A stretch of DNA of 64,000 bases, from contig NZ_JASBQQ010000002.1 in NCBI RefSeq assembly GCF_029961185.1, forward strand, positions 310,001-374,000. Direction: 5' to 3'. Below the pieces are notes generated by a model. The model was not told the DNA's origin. It ran no database searches and saw nothing but the letters and a program-made list of their open reading frames with translations. A program made the position numbers and the translations under genes. Origin of the DNA: Albidovulum aestuarii (GTDB lineage Bacteria; Pseudomonadota; Alphaproteobacteria; Rhodobacterales; Rhodobacteraceae). This document shows positions 16,967 through 27,886 of this stretch, in pieces. Each line of letters opens with the position of its first letter. Position 1 is the first letter of the stretch.

Positions 16967-17293
16967 ATGCCATGGGATGAAGGACTGGCGCAACTGATGC
17001 GCGACGATCTCGCCGATGAACCGGTCGCCGAGAAGAAGATGTTCGGCGGGCTCGCCTTTCTTCTCAACGGCCATATGGTCTGCGGCATTCACAAGGGCGG
17101 TGCGATGTTCCGGGTGGGTAAGCCGAACGAGGCGGCGGCGCTGGCGATCCCGGGCGCGTCGCCGATGATGTTCACCGGCAAGCCGATGTCGGGCATGATC
17201 GACTTTTCCGATGCGGCGACCGCCGACGATGCGCTGCGGGGAAAGGCCATGGCCCTCGCGCTCGGCTTCGTCAAAAGCCTGCCGCCCAAGTAG
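16967..17293 (+). CDS. TfoX N-terminal domain protein
   Basis: The 108-residue protein consists of a TfoX N-terminal domain alone: KKMFGGLAFLLNGHMVCGI with the conserved glycines, then a Met-rich stretch and a terminal helix. In gammaproteobacteria TfoX controls competence, but single-domain alphaproteobacterial forms have no shown role. AAGGAGACGGCC is an excellent ribosome site. Confidence 0.88.
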   Translation: MPWDEGLAQLMRDDLADEPVAEKKMFGGLAFLLNGHMVCGIHKGGAMFRVGKPNEAAALAIPGASPMMFTGKPMSGMIDFSDAATADDALRGKAMALALGFVKSLPPK

Positions 17294-17357
17294 CCCCGTA
17301 GCCAAGCGGGTAAATCTGCGCTAATCGGCAGCGGAACCGCAAGACCCGGAGCCACCC

Positions 17358-17981
17358 ATGGCCGATAACGACCGCCCGCAGATCTACCTCATCACCCCCC
17401 CGGATTTCGATCCGGACATTTTCCCCGACCGCCTGGCCGCCGTTCTCGATGCCGAGGAGATCGCCTGTATCCGCCTCGCGCTTGCGGGCGGGGACGAGGA
17501 CCGGATCGGCCGGGCGGCGGATGCGGTGCGGATGGTCGCGCATGACCGCGATGTGGCCGTCGTGATCGAGACGCATCTGAAACTCGCCGAACGCCACGGG
17601 CTCGACGGTGTTCACCTGACCGACGGCGCGCGCAATATCCGTGACGCCCGCAAGGCTTTGGGTGCCGACGCCATTGTCGGCACTTTCTGCGGCACTTCGC
17701 GGCATGAGGGGATCAATGCAGGCGAGGCCGGGGCGGACTATGTGGCCTTCGGGCCGGTGGGCGATACCGCGCTCGGCACCGGCGCCCGCGCCGACCGCGA
17801 CCTCTTCGCCTGGTGGTCCGAGATGATCGAGGTCCCGGTCGTGGCCGAGGGCGGGCTTACCGACAAACTGGTGGCTGATCTTGCCCCGGTCACGGACTTC
17901 TTCGGAATTGGCGGAGAAATGTGGTCGGCCGATGACCCCGCAAAGGCCCTGCGGGCACTCTTAGCATCTCTCGGTGTCTGA
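17358..17981 (+). CDS. ThiE-like thiamine phosphate synthase family protein
   Basis: This 207-residue TIM-barrel protein belongs to the ThiE/TenI family. GVHLTDGARNIRDAR, GTFCGTSRHE and AGADYVAFGPV match in order, and GIGGEMW stands where the phosphate-binding loop is expected. The usual QxD motif after GVHL and the lysine in the flexible loop are changed (DTALGTGARADR), so it may not be an active thiamine phosphate synthase. No other thiamine gene is nearby. GGAG precedes the ATG. Confidence 0.82.
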   Translation: MADNDRPQIYLITPPDFDPDIFPDRLAAVLDAEEIACIRLALAGGDEDRIGRAADAVRMVAHDRDVAVVIETHLKLAERHGLDGVHLTDGARNIRDARKALGADAIVGTFCGTSRHEGINAGEAGADYVAFGPVGDTALGTGARADRDLFAWWSEMIEVPVVAEGGLTDKLVADLAPVTDFFGIGGEMWSADDPAKALRALLASLGV

Positions 17982-18165
17982 GATCGATCTCCAGCCAGCG
18001 AGAAAACCCGTTCATGAACAAAAGATTATCCCTCGACCATAAGCCTGACTGATCCTGTACGGCCGATCGTGTCGGCCGAACCAAGCTTAATGATTGGTCA
18101 AGAAATGACGCCCGGATCGGCACGGTCCTGCCCTGACTTCGCCGAAGTTCCGGTCCAGGGTGAGC

Positions 18166-18384
18166 ATGTTAAACGAGTATGAGGTTGTGGCGATGCGACT
18201 TGAACGGCAACACCCCAATTCGATAGTGGATTTCGGTACTTATCTGGGCATATCGGCAGACATTGGCGATATTGACCGGCGTGAGGCTGTCATCAGAGAA
18301 CTCCGTGATCGATACGACAGTCCGGTGGAACTCGCAAAACAGCCGGATCTGCTCTATCGGCTACATGCAATTCTGAACGCCTAA
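18166..18384 (+). CDS. Small hypothetical protein, 72 residues
   Basis: A short acidic-basic mixed protein (EYEVVAMRLERQHPNSIVDF near the start, LLYRLHAILNA at the end) with predicted helices and no signal peptide. No family is recognised. The ATG follows AGGGTGAGC; a GTG two codons earlier is an alternative. Its stop overlaps the olsA stop on the other strand. The 184-base gap before it shows no clear promoter or hairpin. Confidence 0.55.
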   Translation: MLNEYEVVAMRLERQHPNSIVDFGTYLGISADIGDIDRREAVIRELRDRYDSPVELAKQPDLLYRLHAILNA

Positions 18385-19253
18385 GGCGACGGCACTTCGT
18401 CGTGCTGCTGTAGTGTGTCGGCGTAGTCGGTTCCGAGGATCGCGCGCAGTTCATGACGGACGGCTTCCTCGCAATGGCGCGCCAAATCCTTCCGCGTGGC
18501 AAAGCCATCGACGCTGACCGATTCGTGGAACACGACCTCTACAGCGCCCTGCCTTGGTCTGGCCAATACCTTCGCCAAATGCGGCCCGAAGGCCATGTCT
18601 CCCCACCAGCCATAGAAGCGCACACTCGCGCCTGGCGGTGCGCGGTAGATCACGGTCACCGGCTGAATCTCCATCACGTGTTCCAGACCGTGGCTGTAGA
18701 AGGCTGCAAATAGCGTTGGCTTGAACGGCAAAACACGCAGTCCGTCGGTTGACGTCCCCTCGGGGAAGAAAAGCAGCTTGTGGCCTGCCCGTATCCGCTC
18801 CTCGAACAGGGCTTGCTGAACCTTGGCCTGTTTCGGGTCACGGGCGATGAAGGCGGTACCAGTCGCCCGCGCCAGCCATCCGATAAAGGGCCAGCGCGCG
18901 ACCTCGGCCTTGGAGACAAAATAGACCGACTGACAGGCATTCAGCGCGAAGATGTCGAGCCAGGACGAGTGGTTCGCCACCACAGCGCCAACATGATGCA
19001 TCGGTTGCCCCTGCACCGAATACCGCATCCCCATGATCGGGAAGGCAGCCCGGCAGACACCGCGTGTGATCCGGGGGGTAAACGGCCGGTTCAGACCGCA
19101 CAGCGGCCGTTCCACCAGACGGCAGAGCAGCAGCAGTCCCAGACCGCCGAACGTCACCAGCCCCAGAACCCCGCCGCGCAGAAGGATCAGCGCCAGACCC
19201 GCCGGGCCAAGAGGCGGGCGGTCCGACGCGATCTCCGACCGCCATGTCGTCAC
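18381..19253 (-). CDS. olsA: Lyso-ornithine lipid O-acyltransferase (PlsC family)
   Basis: OlsA adds the second, ester-linked acyl chain to lyso-ornithine lipid at the inner membrane. The 290-residue protein has an N-terminal membrane segment, the PlsC motif NHSSWLD (HX4D), the KAEVARWPFIGWLAR segment and FPEGTS. The OlsA call over a general phospholipid acyltransferase rests on the olsB gene directly upstream. Its GTG start overlaps the olsB stop (GTGA), so the two are probably co-translated. Confidence 0.9.
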   Translation of the reverse strand: MTTWRSEIASDRPPLGPAGLALILLRGGVLGLVTFGGLGLLLLCRLVERPLCGLNRPFTPRITRGVCRAAFPIMGMRYSVQGQPMHHVGAVVANHSSWLDIFALNACQSVYFVSKAEVARWPFIGWLARATGTAFIARDPKQAKVQQALFEERIRAGHKLLFFPEGTSTDGLRVLPFKPTLFAAFYSHGLEHVMEIQPVTVIYRAPPGASVRFYGWWGDMAFGPHLAKVLARPRQGAVEVVFHESVSVDGFATRKDLARHCEEAVRHELRAILGTDYADTLQQHDEVPSP

Positions 19254-20035
19254 GTACGGGCCTCATGCTTGCGGGTGTAGAACCCTTTATGCCGCGCGCT
19301 CATCGCAGCGGTGTCCATCAAGAGGCAGACATCGGTCGTGTTGAAGGCCCGATCGACAAATGCGCCGTCACCGACAAAGCCGCCCAGCCGCAGATAGGCC
19401 TTGATCAGGGCAGGCATCGCCAGCATCGCCTGTCGGCGGTCCAGCTGGTCTGCGGGCACCAGATCCATGCGTTGATAATACGCGGGCAGAGCCCGCACCC
19501 GCAGCACTTCCGGGGCCAGATGGTGGTGATGAAGCCACGACAGCGGCATTTTCAGCGTCTCGATATCCGTGCCGTGGAAACTGGCGACGCCAAAAAGCAC
19601 CTCGATCCCGTGTTCCAGCACATAATCGGCCAGTGCGTTCCACAGAAGAAACATCGCCGGACCACCGCGATAGTCGGCATCGACGCAGGACCGTCCCAGT
19701 TCCAGAAGCGCACGACCGGATGCCTTCAACGGACCAAGATCGTATTCGCTGTCGCAGTAAAACCGCCCGAATTCGGCCGCGCGATCGCCGCGCAGCAGCC
19801 GGTAAACGCCAACCACGTGGTCGAGCTCGGCGATATTCCGGCGAGGATCGACGAGGATGAGATGGTCGTTGACCGGGTCGAACTCGTCCCGTTCGAGCCG
19901 GTTGGCGTGATCGACCATCGGTCCGTCGCCGCCCAGTTCCTCGACGAATACGCGGTAACGCAACCGCTGCGCGGAGAGAAAATCGGCTTCGCGCACGGCC
20001 AGCCGGACCTGAAGATGCGTGCTATCTGGGGTCAT
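19250..20035 (-). CDS. olsB: L-ornithine N(alpha)-acyltransferase
   Basis: OlsB transfers a 3-hydroxyacyl group from ACP to ornithine, the first step of phosphate-free ornithine lipid synthesis. The 261-residue GNAT-related protein has LSAQRLRYRVFVEELGG near the start, ELGRSCVDADYRGGPAMFLLW in the middle and a FGVASFHGTD motif, all typical of OlsB. The ATG at 20035 is chosen over a TTG at 20089. Ornithine lipids often replace phospholipids under phosphate limitation; no PHO box is seen here. Confidence 0.92.
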   Translation of the reverse strand: MTPDSTHLQVRLAVREADFLSAQRLRYRVFVEELGGDGPMVDHANRLERDEFDPVNDHLILVDPRRNIAELDHVVGVYRLLRGDRAAEFGRFYCDSEYDLGPLKASGRALLELGRSCVDADYRGGPAMFLLWNALADYVLEHGIEVLFGVASFHGTDIETLKMPLSWLHHHHLAPEVLRVRALPAYYQRMDLVPADQLDRRQAMLAMPALIKAYLRLGGFVGDGAFVDRAFNTTDVCLLMDTAAMSARHKGFYTRKHEART

Positions 20036-20172
20036 CGCCAGCGTTCGAAATCTGCGTTTCCTGCTCTGTCCGGTTTTTAGGATGGGCAATGCCCATTTGC
20101 AACCAAAGGCCCGGTCTGGTGGCGTTGACTAATCTCTTAGGTTGCGTTTAAGTCTTCGAAATCGCCCGAAGG

Positions 20173-20352
20173 TTAAGTGCCGTCATCCATGACCAGAACC
20201 AGTTCGACACGTGTTCCATCGATCACCTTCTTTCCGGCATGTTCGAAATTCACCGTCACTTTCTGGCCGATCCGTGACTGGACCTGGCCCAGCCCCCAGT
20301 CGGCACAGGTCGGATGGCGCACGAACATCCCCGGCTCAAGTATCTCGTTCAA
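20173..20352 (-). CDS. DUF3553 small protein with TTG start
   Basis: A 59-residue protein with EPGMFVRHPTCADWGLGQVQ and VTVNFEHAGKKVIDG, the DUF3553 pattern, which resembles an SH3-like barrel module. The frame has no suitable ATG. The TTG at 20352 follows GAGGAG at nine bases and gives the family N-terminus. Only 32 bases separate it from divergent chpT, so its promoter must lie inside chpT or overlap it. Function unknown. Confidence 0.8.
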   Translation of the reverse strand: MNEILEPGMFVRHPTCADWGLGQVQSRIGQKVTVNFEHAGKKVIDGTRVELVLVMDDGT

Positions 20353-20384
20353 GACCCGTAACTCCTCGTAAAGGACAGTATTCC

Positions 20385-20984
20385 ATGCCGCTTGCACCAC
20401 CCGACGATCTGACGGCGCTTCTCGGATCGCGCATCTGTCATGACCTTATCAGCCCCCTTGGCGCGATCGGCAATGGGGTTGAGTTGCTGATGATGACCGG
20501 CGCGGCGCAGGGACCGGAAATGGCGCTGATCTCGGAAAGCGTCACGAATGCCAGCGCCCGTATCCGGTTTTTCCGGATCGCTTACGGGCTCGCCAGTCCG
20601 GGGCAGCCGGTCGCCCGCAGCGAAATCCGCTCGATTCTCGACGACATGACGCGCGGCGGGCGGCTTTGCATCGACTGGCAGGTTGCAGGCGATGCGCCAC
20701 GTCCAGAGGTCAAGCTGGCATTTCTTGCGTTGCAATGTATTGAGACCGCCCTGCCCCATGGCGGACGCGTCATCGTCACGAATGCGCCTGTGTGGAGGAT
20801 TGAGGCGAAGGCCGAAAAGCTGAAGGTCGACCCGAACCTCTGGGCCCGGCTTGACGGTTCCTCCCCCGGCACGGATATCTCGGCATCTCATGTGCAATTC
20901 GCACTTCTGCCTGATGAGATCCGCCGGTCGGGCCGCAAACTGTCGGTCGAAATCGATAGCGGGCATATCGCGATCAGTTACTGA
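20385..20984 (+). CDS. chpT: Histidine phosphotransferase ChpT-like
   Basis: A 199-residue protein with a DHp-like domain carrying the phospho-His in SRICHDLISPLGAIGNGVEL (about 14-33) and a degenerate kinase-like C-terminal domain without ATP-binding motifs. ChpT relays phosphate from CckA to CtrA and CpdR, which in this lineage control motility, gene transfer agents and cell cycle. AAGGAC precedes the ATG. It overlaps the DksA-like gene tail to tail by seven bases. Confidence 0.88.
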   Translation: MPLAPPDDLTALLGSRICHDLISPLGAIGNGVELLMMTGAAQGPEMALISESVTNASARIRFFRIAYGLASPGQPVARSEIRSILDDMTRGGRLCIDWQVAGDAPRPEVKLAFLALQCIETALPHGGRVIVTNAPVWRIEAKAEKLKVDPNLWARLDGSSPGTDISASHVQFALLPDEIRRSGRKLSVEIDSGHIAISY

Positions 20985-21325
20985 GCGCAGCCGATGCAGG
21001 TCATCACCACCGGATCGACATCCAGCCGACCGGTGCCGATGAAGCTGCCGCAGTTTGCGCACCAGCCGAACTCACCGTCCTCCATCCGCCGGAGCGCCGC
21101 GTTCAGGGCCACCCGGCGCTGGCCCCGCCGGGCCTCGATCGCGGCCGCCATGGCCTGACCCTGCATCGCATCCATGCGGCTGAGCCGGCCAACAGATTGC
21201 TGGTCCAGTTCCACAGGCCTGCGGTCGTCGCTGGTTGCATCCGTCGCGGTGTCGAGTTGCGCAAGCTCGGCCTTGATCATCGGCCGGTAACGTGTGGCAA
21301 GGTCGGCGTCCGTCGGTTCGCTCAC
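20978..21325 (-). CDS. DksA/TraR-type zinc-finger protein
   Basis: The 115-residue protein has an N-terminal helical part and a C-terminal four-cysteine finger, CANCG near 90 and CIGC close to the end, as in the DksA/TraR family. Such proteins bind in the secondary channel of RNA polymerase and act with ppGpp. Here the coiled coil is short, so a DksA role is inferred only. The GTG start overlaps the proA stop by GTGA, making it the last gene of the obgE-proB-proA run. Confidence 0.88.
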   Translation of the reverse strand: MSEPTDADLATRYRPMIKAELAQLDTATDATSDDRRPVELDQQSVGRLSRMDAMQGQAMAAAIEARRGQRRVALNAALRRMEDGEFGWCANCGSFIGTGRLDVDPVVMTCIGCAQ

Positions 21326-22575
21326 GCCCGGACCGTTCCGTCGCCGGTCACGAGGTACTTGAAACTCGTCAACTGCTCCGCGCCCACCGGCCCGCGCGCA
21401 TGCATCTTGCCTGTGGCGATGCCGATTTCTGCCCCCATGCCGAACTCGCCGCCATCGGCGAACTGGGTGGAGGCATTGCGCATCAGGATCGCACTGTCGA
21501 GACGCTGGAAGAACCGACCCGCAGTGGCATTGTTCTCAGTCAGGATCGCCTCGGTATGGTTCGAGCCATAGGTCCGAATATGGGCGATGGCGCCATCGAC
21601 ATCCTCCACGACTTTCGCCGCGATGATCATGTCGAGGAATTCGCGCCCGAAATCATCCGCTTGCGCAGGTTTTGAGCCCCGAAGTCCCTCTGCCCTGACC
21701 TCGACCCCCGCCGCGATCAGGTCATCGACAATCTGCTGACCCAGCGTGGCCGCGATGTCCTTGTGGACCAGCAGGCATTCCGCCGCGCCGCAGATGCCGG
21801 TGCGTCGCGTCTTGGCATTCAGGACAACCGCACGGGCCTTTTCGGGGTCCGCATCCTTGTCGACATAGACATGGCAGATGCCTTCGAGATGGGCAAAGAC
21901 CGGCACCCGGGCCTCCTTCTGGACAAGCCCCACGAGCCCCTTGCCGCCCCTCGGCACGATCACGTCGATATGCTCCACCGCCTTCAGCATCTCGGCCACC
22001 GCCGCCCGGTCGCGGGTCGGCACAAGCTGGATCGCCGCTTCCGGCAGCGCCGCCGCCTTGAGCCCCTCAACCAGACATTTATGGATGGCACGCGAGGAAT
22101 GGAAGCTTTCCGAGCCGCCGCGCAGGATCACAGCATTGCCGGATTTGAGGCACAGAGCGCCCGCATCGGCGGTCACGTTGGGACGGCTTTCATAGATCAC
22201 GCCGACCACACCCAAAGGCGTCCGCACTCGCTGGATATGAAGCCCCGTGGGCCGGTCCCATTCGGCGATGACCTCGCCGACCGGGTCCTTCTGCTCGGCG
22301 ACGGAACGCAGACCATCAACGATGCCACGAATGCGGTCTTCGTTGAGCTTCAGCCGGTCCATCATCGCCGGGCTCAGGCCCTTGTCGCGGCCATAGTCGA
22401 GGTCGCGGGCATTCGCTTCGATGATCTCCGACCGCCGCGCCCAGACCGCATCCGCCGCCGCGATCAGCGCGGCATGCTTGCGTTCGGCGGTGGCAAAGGC
22501 CAGCTCTGCCGCAGCAGCCCGCGCATTCCGGCCCATCTCCACCATCAGGGCCGGTATATCGCTGAAATCTTTCAT
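21322..22575 (-). CDS. proA: Gamma-glutamyl phosphate reductase
   Basis: ProA reduces gamma-glutamyl phosphate to glutamate semialdehyde with NADPH, step two of proline synthesis. The 417-residue aldehyde-dehydrogenase-fold protein has [24 protein letters not shown], the cysteine in [14 protein letters not shown] and [13 protein letters not shown]. Start at 22575 follows GAACAGAAGAAG, which is itself part of a recurring intergenic core (copy C). ProB lies directly upstream. Confidence 0.97.
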   Translation of the reverse strand: MKDFSDIPALMVEMGRNARAAAAELAFATAERKHAALIAAADAVWARRSEIIEANARDLDYGRDKGLSPAMMDRLKLNEDRIRGIVDGLRSVAEQKDPVGEVIAEWDRPTGLHIQRVRTPLGVVGVIYESRPNVTADAGALCLKSGNAVILRGGSESFHSSRAIHKCLVEGLKAAALPEAAIQLVPTRDRAAVAEMLKAVEHIDVIVPRGGKGLVGLVQKEARVPVFAHLEGICHVYVDKDADPEKARAVVLNAKTRRTGICGAAECLLVHKDIAATLGQQIVDDLIAAGVEVRAEGLRGSKPAQADDFGREFLDMIIAAKVVEDVDGAIAHIRTYGSNHTEAILTENNATAGRFFQRLDSAILMRNASTQFADGGEFGMGAEIGIATGKMHARGPVGAEQLTSFKYLVTGDGTVRA

Positions 22576-22602
22576 CTTCTTCTGTTCCAAAATACTCGCG
22601 CC
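22573..22602. repeat. Repeat core, copy C (without hairpin)
   Basis: TTCTTCTGTTCCAAAATACTCG matches the AATACT-containing core of copies A and B. Here the GC stem is missing and the core supplies the proA ribosome site on the minus strand. Confidence 0.5.
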
Positions 22603-22629
22603 GCAGGCATGGCCCGTCAGGGCCACCCG

Positions 22630-24767
<2,138 letters not shown>

Positions 24768-24924
24768 TCAGGCTTTCCTTGGGGTCGTGTGGCGATAGCT
24801 TGTGGCGGCGGTTTTCGCAAGGGCGGCGCTGTCGGCAGCGCGTCTGCAAAGCGTCAGCAAAACGTATGGCAGGCGCGCGCGGTGGGGTAAGGGTTCGGCC
24901 TCGGCTGCGCCTCGGCCGATCGAA

Positions 24925-24973
24925 GCGGGGGCCAGCCCCCGCCCCCCCGAAGTATTTTTGCCAAGAAGAAGCT
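24925..24973. repeat. Intergenic hairpin repeat, copy D
   Basis: GCGGGGGC (24925-24932) pairs with GCCCCCGC (24935-24942), followed by GAAGTATTTTTGCCAAGAAG. It is the inverse orientation of copies A-C and shares 14 bases with the element at 39863. It lies between the GNAT stop and obgE. The remaining 24765-24924 gap shows nothing else. Confidence 0.65.
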
Positions 24974-25018
24974 GCAGGGACCAGCCGCCGGGACCGGACA
25001 GGTCCGGCCCAAGGTCAG

Positions 25019-25558
25019 TCACCCCATCTTGCGCAGATAGGTCCAGGTCGGTGCGGTGGCGCCGCGGGCGACCGAGAAGGCCTCGGCATCGCCGAGATAT
25101 TCGAAGCCGCAATTGGTCAGCACCCGGGCCGAACCCGGGTTGTCCTGAAAGACCTCGGCAAAGAGCGTCCGCGCCTGCTGGGGATTGGCTGCAACGATGG
25201 CGGCGACGGCCTCGGACGCGTAGCCGGTGTTCCAGAAGGCGGGGGCGACCCAGTACTTGATTTCGCTCTGCGCGCGCTCCATCCGAGTCAGGCTGACGAG
25301 GCCGAGGACCTCGGCATGGCCGAGCTCTGATCCGTCCAGAACCCAGATATCCTCCCCCCGGCCGTTCGCGAGCACACGGGCGATAAACGCCGCGGTCGCG
25401 CCGGGAGGCAGCGGGTGGGGAATGGTGCGCGTACCTTCGGCGACGCGCCTGTCGGCGGTATACATCTCGATGAGGCCGGCATCCGACATCCGCAAGGGAC
25501 GCAGAACGAAACGCTCGGCCGCCAGCGCAGGCTGGACGACGATCGGTTCCTGCATCAT
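25019..25558 (-). CDS. GNAT N-acetyltransferase, RimJ/RimL type
   Basis: The 179-residue protein has the RimJ/RimL layout: LRPLRMSDAGLIEMY early, LVSLTRMERAQSEIKYWVAPAFWNTGYASEAV (read in two parts) across the acetyl-CoA site, and VFQDNPGSARVLTNCGFEYLG near the end. Its position between rpmA and obgE is conserved in the group and might point to a ribosome-related substrate, but this is inference. GGAGGAAGAGTTC precedes two successive ATG codons. Confidence 0.88.
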   Translation of the reverse strand: MMQEPIVVQPALAAERFVLRPLRMSDAGLIEMYTADRRVAEGTRTIPHPLPPGATAAFIARVLANGRGEDIWVLDGSELGHAEVLGLVSLTRMERAQSEIKYWVAPAFWNTGYASEAVAAIVAANPQQARTLFAEVFQDNPGSARVLTNCGFEYLGDAEAFSVARGATAPTWTYLRKMG

Positions 25559-25793
25559 GAACTCTTCCTCCGCCTCAACGAATGGCGAGGATCACGGCCG
25601 CCCTACCGGCCATGCCCCGTCCGACACTCGCAATGTGACGCGCGACCCTCCCGGCCGCTTTGGGCGCCACGCTGCCCGATACACCCCAAATGGGGCGTGA
25701 GCATGACCGGATCAAGCTTGCGCCGTTCACACGTACCGTGATCATGCTCATCACTGCCTCATTGAAACCGTACACTGGCAAACTCCTGCCTGT

Positions 25794-25826
25794 AAAAGAA
25801 AAGGGACCGGCCTTTCAGCCGGTCCC
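25794..25826 (-). terminator. Rho-independent terminator of rplU-rpmA
   Basis: On the minus strand GGGACCGGC and GCCGGTCCC form a perfect 9-bp stem (25818-25826 with 25803-25811), followed by a T-rich tail (TTTTCTTTT). The 25559-25793 stretch between it and the GNAT gene holds no gene I can support. Confidence 0.88.
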
Positions 25827-25855
25827 CGTCTACAATCCGATTGTAAAGGTTCGGC

Positions 25856-26125
25856 TTACTCGGCTGCCTCCGCCGCCGGGAGGACCGAAATAAAGGTGCG
25901 GCCCTTGAGACCTTTCTTGAAGGTCACGCGGCCTTCGGCGGTTGCAAAGATCGTGTGGTCACGACCCATGCCGACGCCTTCGCCCGGCCACCAGGTGGTG
26001 CCGCGCTGACGCACGATGATGGCGCCCGGCTGAGCCGCCTGACCGCCATAGAGTTTCACGCCGAGACGGCGACCGGCCGAGTCGCGGCCGTTGCGGGAGG
26101 AACCGCCTGCCTTTTTATGTGCCAT
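25856..26125 (-). CDS. rpmA: 50S ribosomal protein L27
   Basis: L27 reaches toward the peptidyl transferase centre. The 89-residue protein begins [20 protein letters not shown] and contains [20 protein letters not shown], both diagnostic. It follows rplU by six bases and ends before a strong terminator. Confidence 0.98.
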   Translation of the reverse strand: MAHKKAGGSSRNGRDSAGRRLGVKLYGGQAAQPGAIIVRQRGTTWWPGEGVGMGRDHTIFATAEGRVTFKKGLKGRTFISVLPAAEAAE

Positions 26126-26131
26126 GGGGTG

Positions 26132-26644
26132 TTACTCCTTCGCTTTGGCCGCGGCCTTTTTGGGCGCAGCTTTTTTTGCCGGGGCGGCCTTGGCTTCGGC
26201 TTTCTTGGCCGGGGCCTTTTTCGCCGGGGCAGCTTTCTTTTCGGCCTTTTCCGCCGGGGCCGCGTTGTTATGCGCGGCAACGCGGGCGGCATGGGTGCCA
26301 ACGGCTTCCTTCACGCCCGACTTGTCCGCGCCCGAGGCGAGGATGTCGGTGACGCGCAGCAGGGTCAGCTTCTGGCGGTGGCCACGGGTGCGCTGCGAGG
26401 AGTGCTTGCGGCGGCGCTTCCAGAAGGTGATGACCTTGTCGGCCTTGATGTCGTCGATGACTTCGGCCTGGACGGCGGCGCCCTTGACGAGCGGCGCACC
26501 CAGAACCGGCTTGTCGCCGCCGATCATGAGAACTTCGTTGAACTGGACTTTGTCACCAGCGGCGGCTGCGATCAGTTCCACGCGGAGCACGTCGCCCGCC
26601 TGAACCTTGTACTGCTTGCCACCGGTCTTGAGGACCGCGAACAT
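26132..26644 (-). CDS. rplU: 50S ribosomal protein L21 with lysine/alanine-rich tail
   Basis: Residues 1-102 are a normal L21 (MFAVLKTGGKQYKVQAGDVL; FWKRRRKHSSQRTRGHRQKL). The protein is 170 residues, well over the usual 103, because of a C-terminal extension. Its last 40 or so residues alternate Ala, Pro and Lys (APAKKAEAKAAPAKKA type), like a histone H1 tail. The ATG at 26644 follows AAGGAAAGACCC. The promoter at 26793-26821 leaves a leader of about 140 bases. Confidence 0.97.
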   Translation of the reverse strand: MFAVLKTGGKQYKVQAGDVLRVELIAAAAGDKVQFNEVLMIGGDKPVLGAPLVKGAAVQAEVIDDIKADKVITFWKRRRKHSSQRTRGHRQKLTLLRVTDILASGADKSGVKEAVGTHAARVAAHNNAAPAEKAEKKAAPAKKAPAKKAEAKAAPAKKAAPKKAAAKAKE

Positions 26645-26792
26645 GGGTCTTTCCTTCATTTCTGCCGCGCCCTGTGGCCCCGGATCATCCGGCGTTTATG
26701 GGTTTCCCCGCCTCGGGCAGCGCGCCCCGTTTCGGGACGACATTACCAAAGATAGAATCCCGGCCGGGCCGAGAGACCCGCCGGGATGCGGG

Positions 26793-26821
26793 CTTATCAG
26801 GCAGGAGGGGGCGAAAGTCAA
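26793..26821 (-). promoter_or_regulatory. Sigma-70 promoter of rplU-rpmA
   Basis: On the minus strand TTGACT (26816-26821) and GATAAG (26793-26798) are 17 bases apart. Transcription would start near 26786 and give a long leader before rplU with several GC-rich hairpins, which could carry autoregulation. Confidence 0.72.
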
Positions 26822-26845
26822 GGGCGGCTGCAGAGGATTTCATCC

Positions 26846-27784
26846 ATGTCGCAAACGGGATTGCGCGTTGTCGCCGCGAGGCGGATGGTACGCCGCATGC
26901 GCGATCACAAGGCCTTTCTGAAGTCCCTTTCCCCCGAACGCAAGACGGCGCTGACCGAAACCAGCGACCGCGCCGGTCTGCTGCATCTGGCGGGCCATGC
27001 CGGGCTGATCCTGATCCTCGCCGCGCTGATCGCGGCGCGGGTGCCGTTCTGGGGGCTTCTGCTGCCGCTTCAGGGCATCGCCCTCATCTTCCTGTTCACG
27101 CTGGAACATGAATGCACCCATCGGACCCCGTTCCGCTCTGCCGCGCTGAACGATTGGGTGGGGCGGGTCTGCGGCTTTCTCATCTTCCTGCCGTTCGAGT
27201 GGTTCCGGGCGTTTCACCTTGCCCATCACCGTTTCACCAACATCCCCGGCGAAGACCCTGAACTGGATGCAAGCAAGCCCGCGACCCTGCGAGACTGGCT
27301 GGTCCATGTGTCGGGCCTGCCCGTCTGGCGGGCGAATATCGCGCTGATCCTGCGGCTGGCGGCGGGGCGAGAGCGGGCGCGGTACCTCTCTGACCGGGCC
27401 CTGCCCCGGATGGAGCGCGAGGCGCGGGTTCTGCTAGTACTCTATGCGCTGGTGGGATTGTCGCTGATCTGGTCGTCCCTGCTGCTTTGGGTCTGGATCG
27501 TCCCGGTCCTTCTGGGTCAGCCCTTTCTGAGGCTCTATCTTCTGGCCGAGCACGGCGACTGTCCCTTTGTCGCGAACATGTTCGAGAATACCCGGACGAC
27601 CTTCACCAACCGGATCGTCCGCTTTCTGGCCTGGAACATGCCCTACCATGTCGAGCATCACGTCTATCCGGCAGTGCCGTTTCACCGCCTGCCAGAGTTG
27701 CACGGGCTGATGCGGGAGAAATTGCAGGTCACGGCAGACGGTTATGCGGTCTTTACCCGCGACTACTTGCGACGCCGGATGTAA
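26846..27784 (+). CDS. Membrane fatty acid desaturase family protein
   Basis: A di-iron membrane desaturase/hydroxylase-like protein of 312 residues. Three His boxes are present in order: HECTHRTPF, HLAHHRFTN and MPYHVEHHVYP, with hydrophobic spans between them. The substrate may be a lipid acyl chain or another hydrophobic compound. The start at 26846 has GAGGAT seven bases upstream; ATGs at 26885 and 26897 would give the shorter N-terminus seen in many homologues. Confidence 0.88.
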   Translation: MSQTGLRVVAARRMVRRMRDHKAFLKSLSPERKTALTETSDRAGLLHLAGHAGLILILAALIAARVPFWGLLLPLQGIALIFLFTLEHECTHRTPFRSAALNDWVGRVCGFLIFLPFEWFRAFHLAHHRFTNIPGEDPELDASKPATLRDWLVHVSGLPVWRANIALILRLAAGRERARYLSDRALPRMEREARVLLVLYALVGLSLIWSSLLLWVWIVPVLLGQPFLRLYLLAEHGDCPFVANMFENTRTTFTNRIVRFLAWNMPYHVEHHVYPAVPFHRLPELHGLMREKLQVTADGYAVFTRDYLRRRM

Positions 27785-27886
27785 ATTGCCCGGACCAATG
27801 TACCCGTCACAATCCCGGCGTGGCCCTTGCCGGAGCGATCAGTTACTGGGTTTCAGGCTTACGCAACATATCAGACCGGACCGGCC

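Noticed and set aside
25575-25781. A 68-codon minus-strand frame between the GNAT gene and the rpmA terminator
   Set aside because: No ribosome site, mixed composition and no recognisable family.
26885-26899. Later ATG starts of the desaturase as the only valid start
   Set aside because: They remain possible, but the ATG at 26846 has the better-spaced ribosome site, so the longer form was kept.
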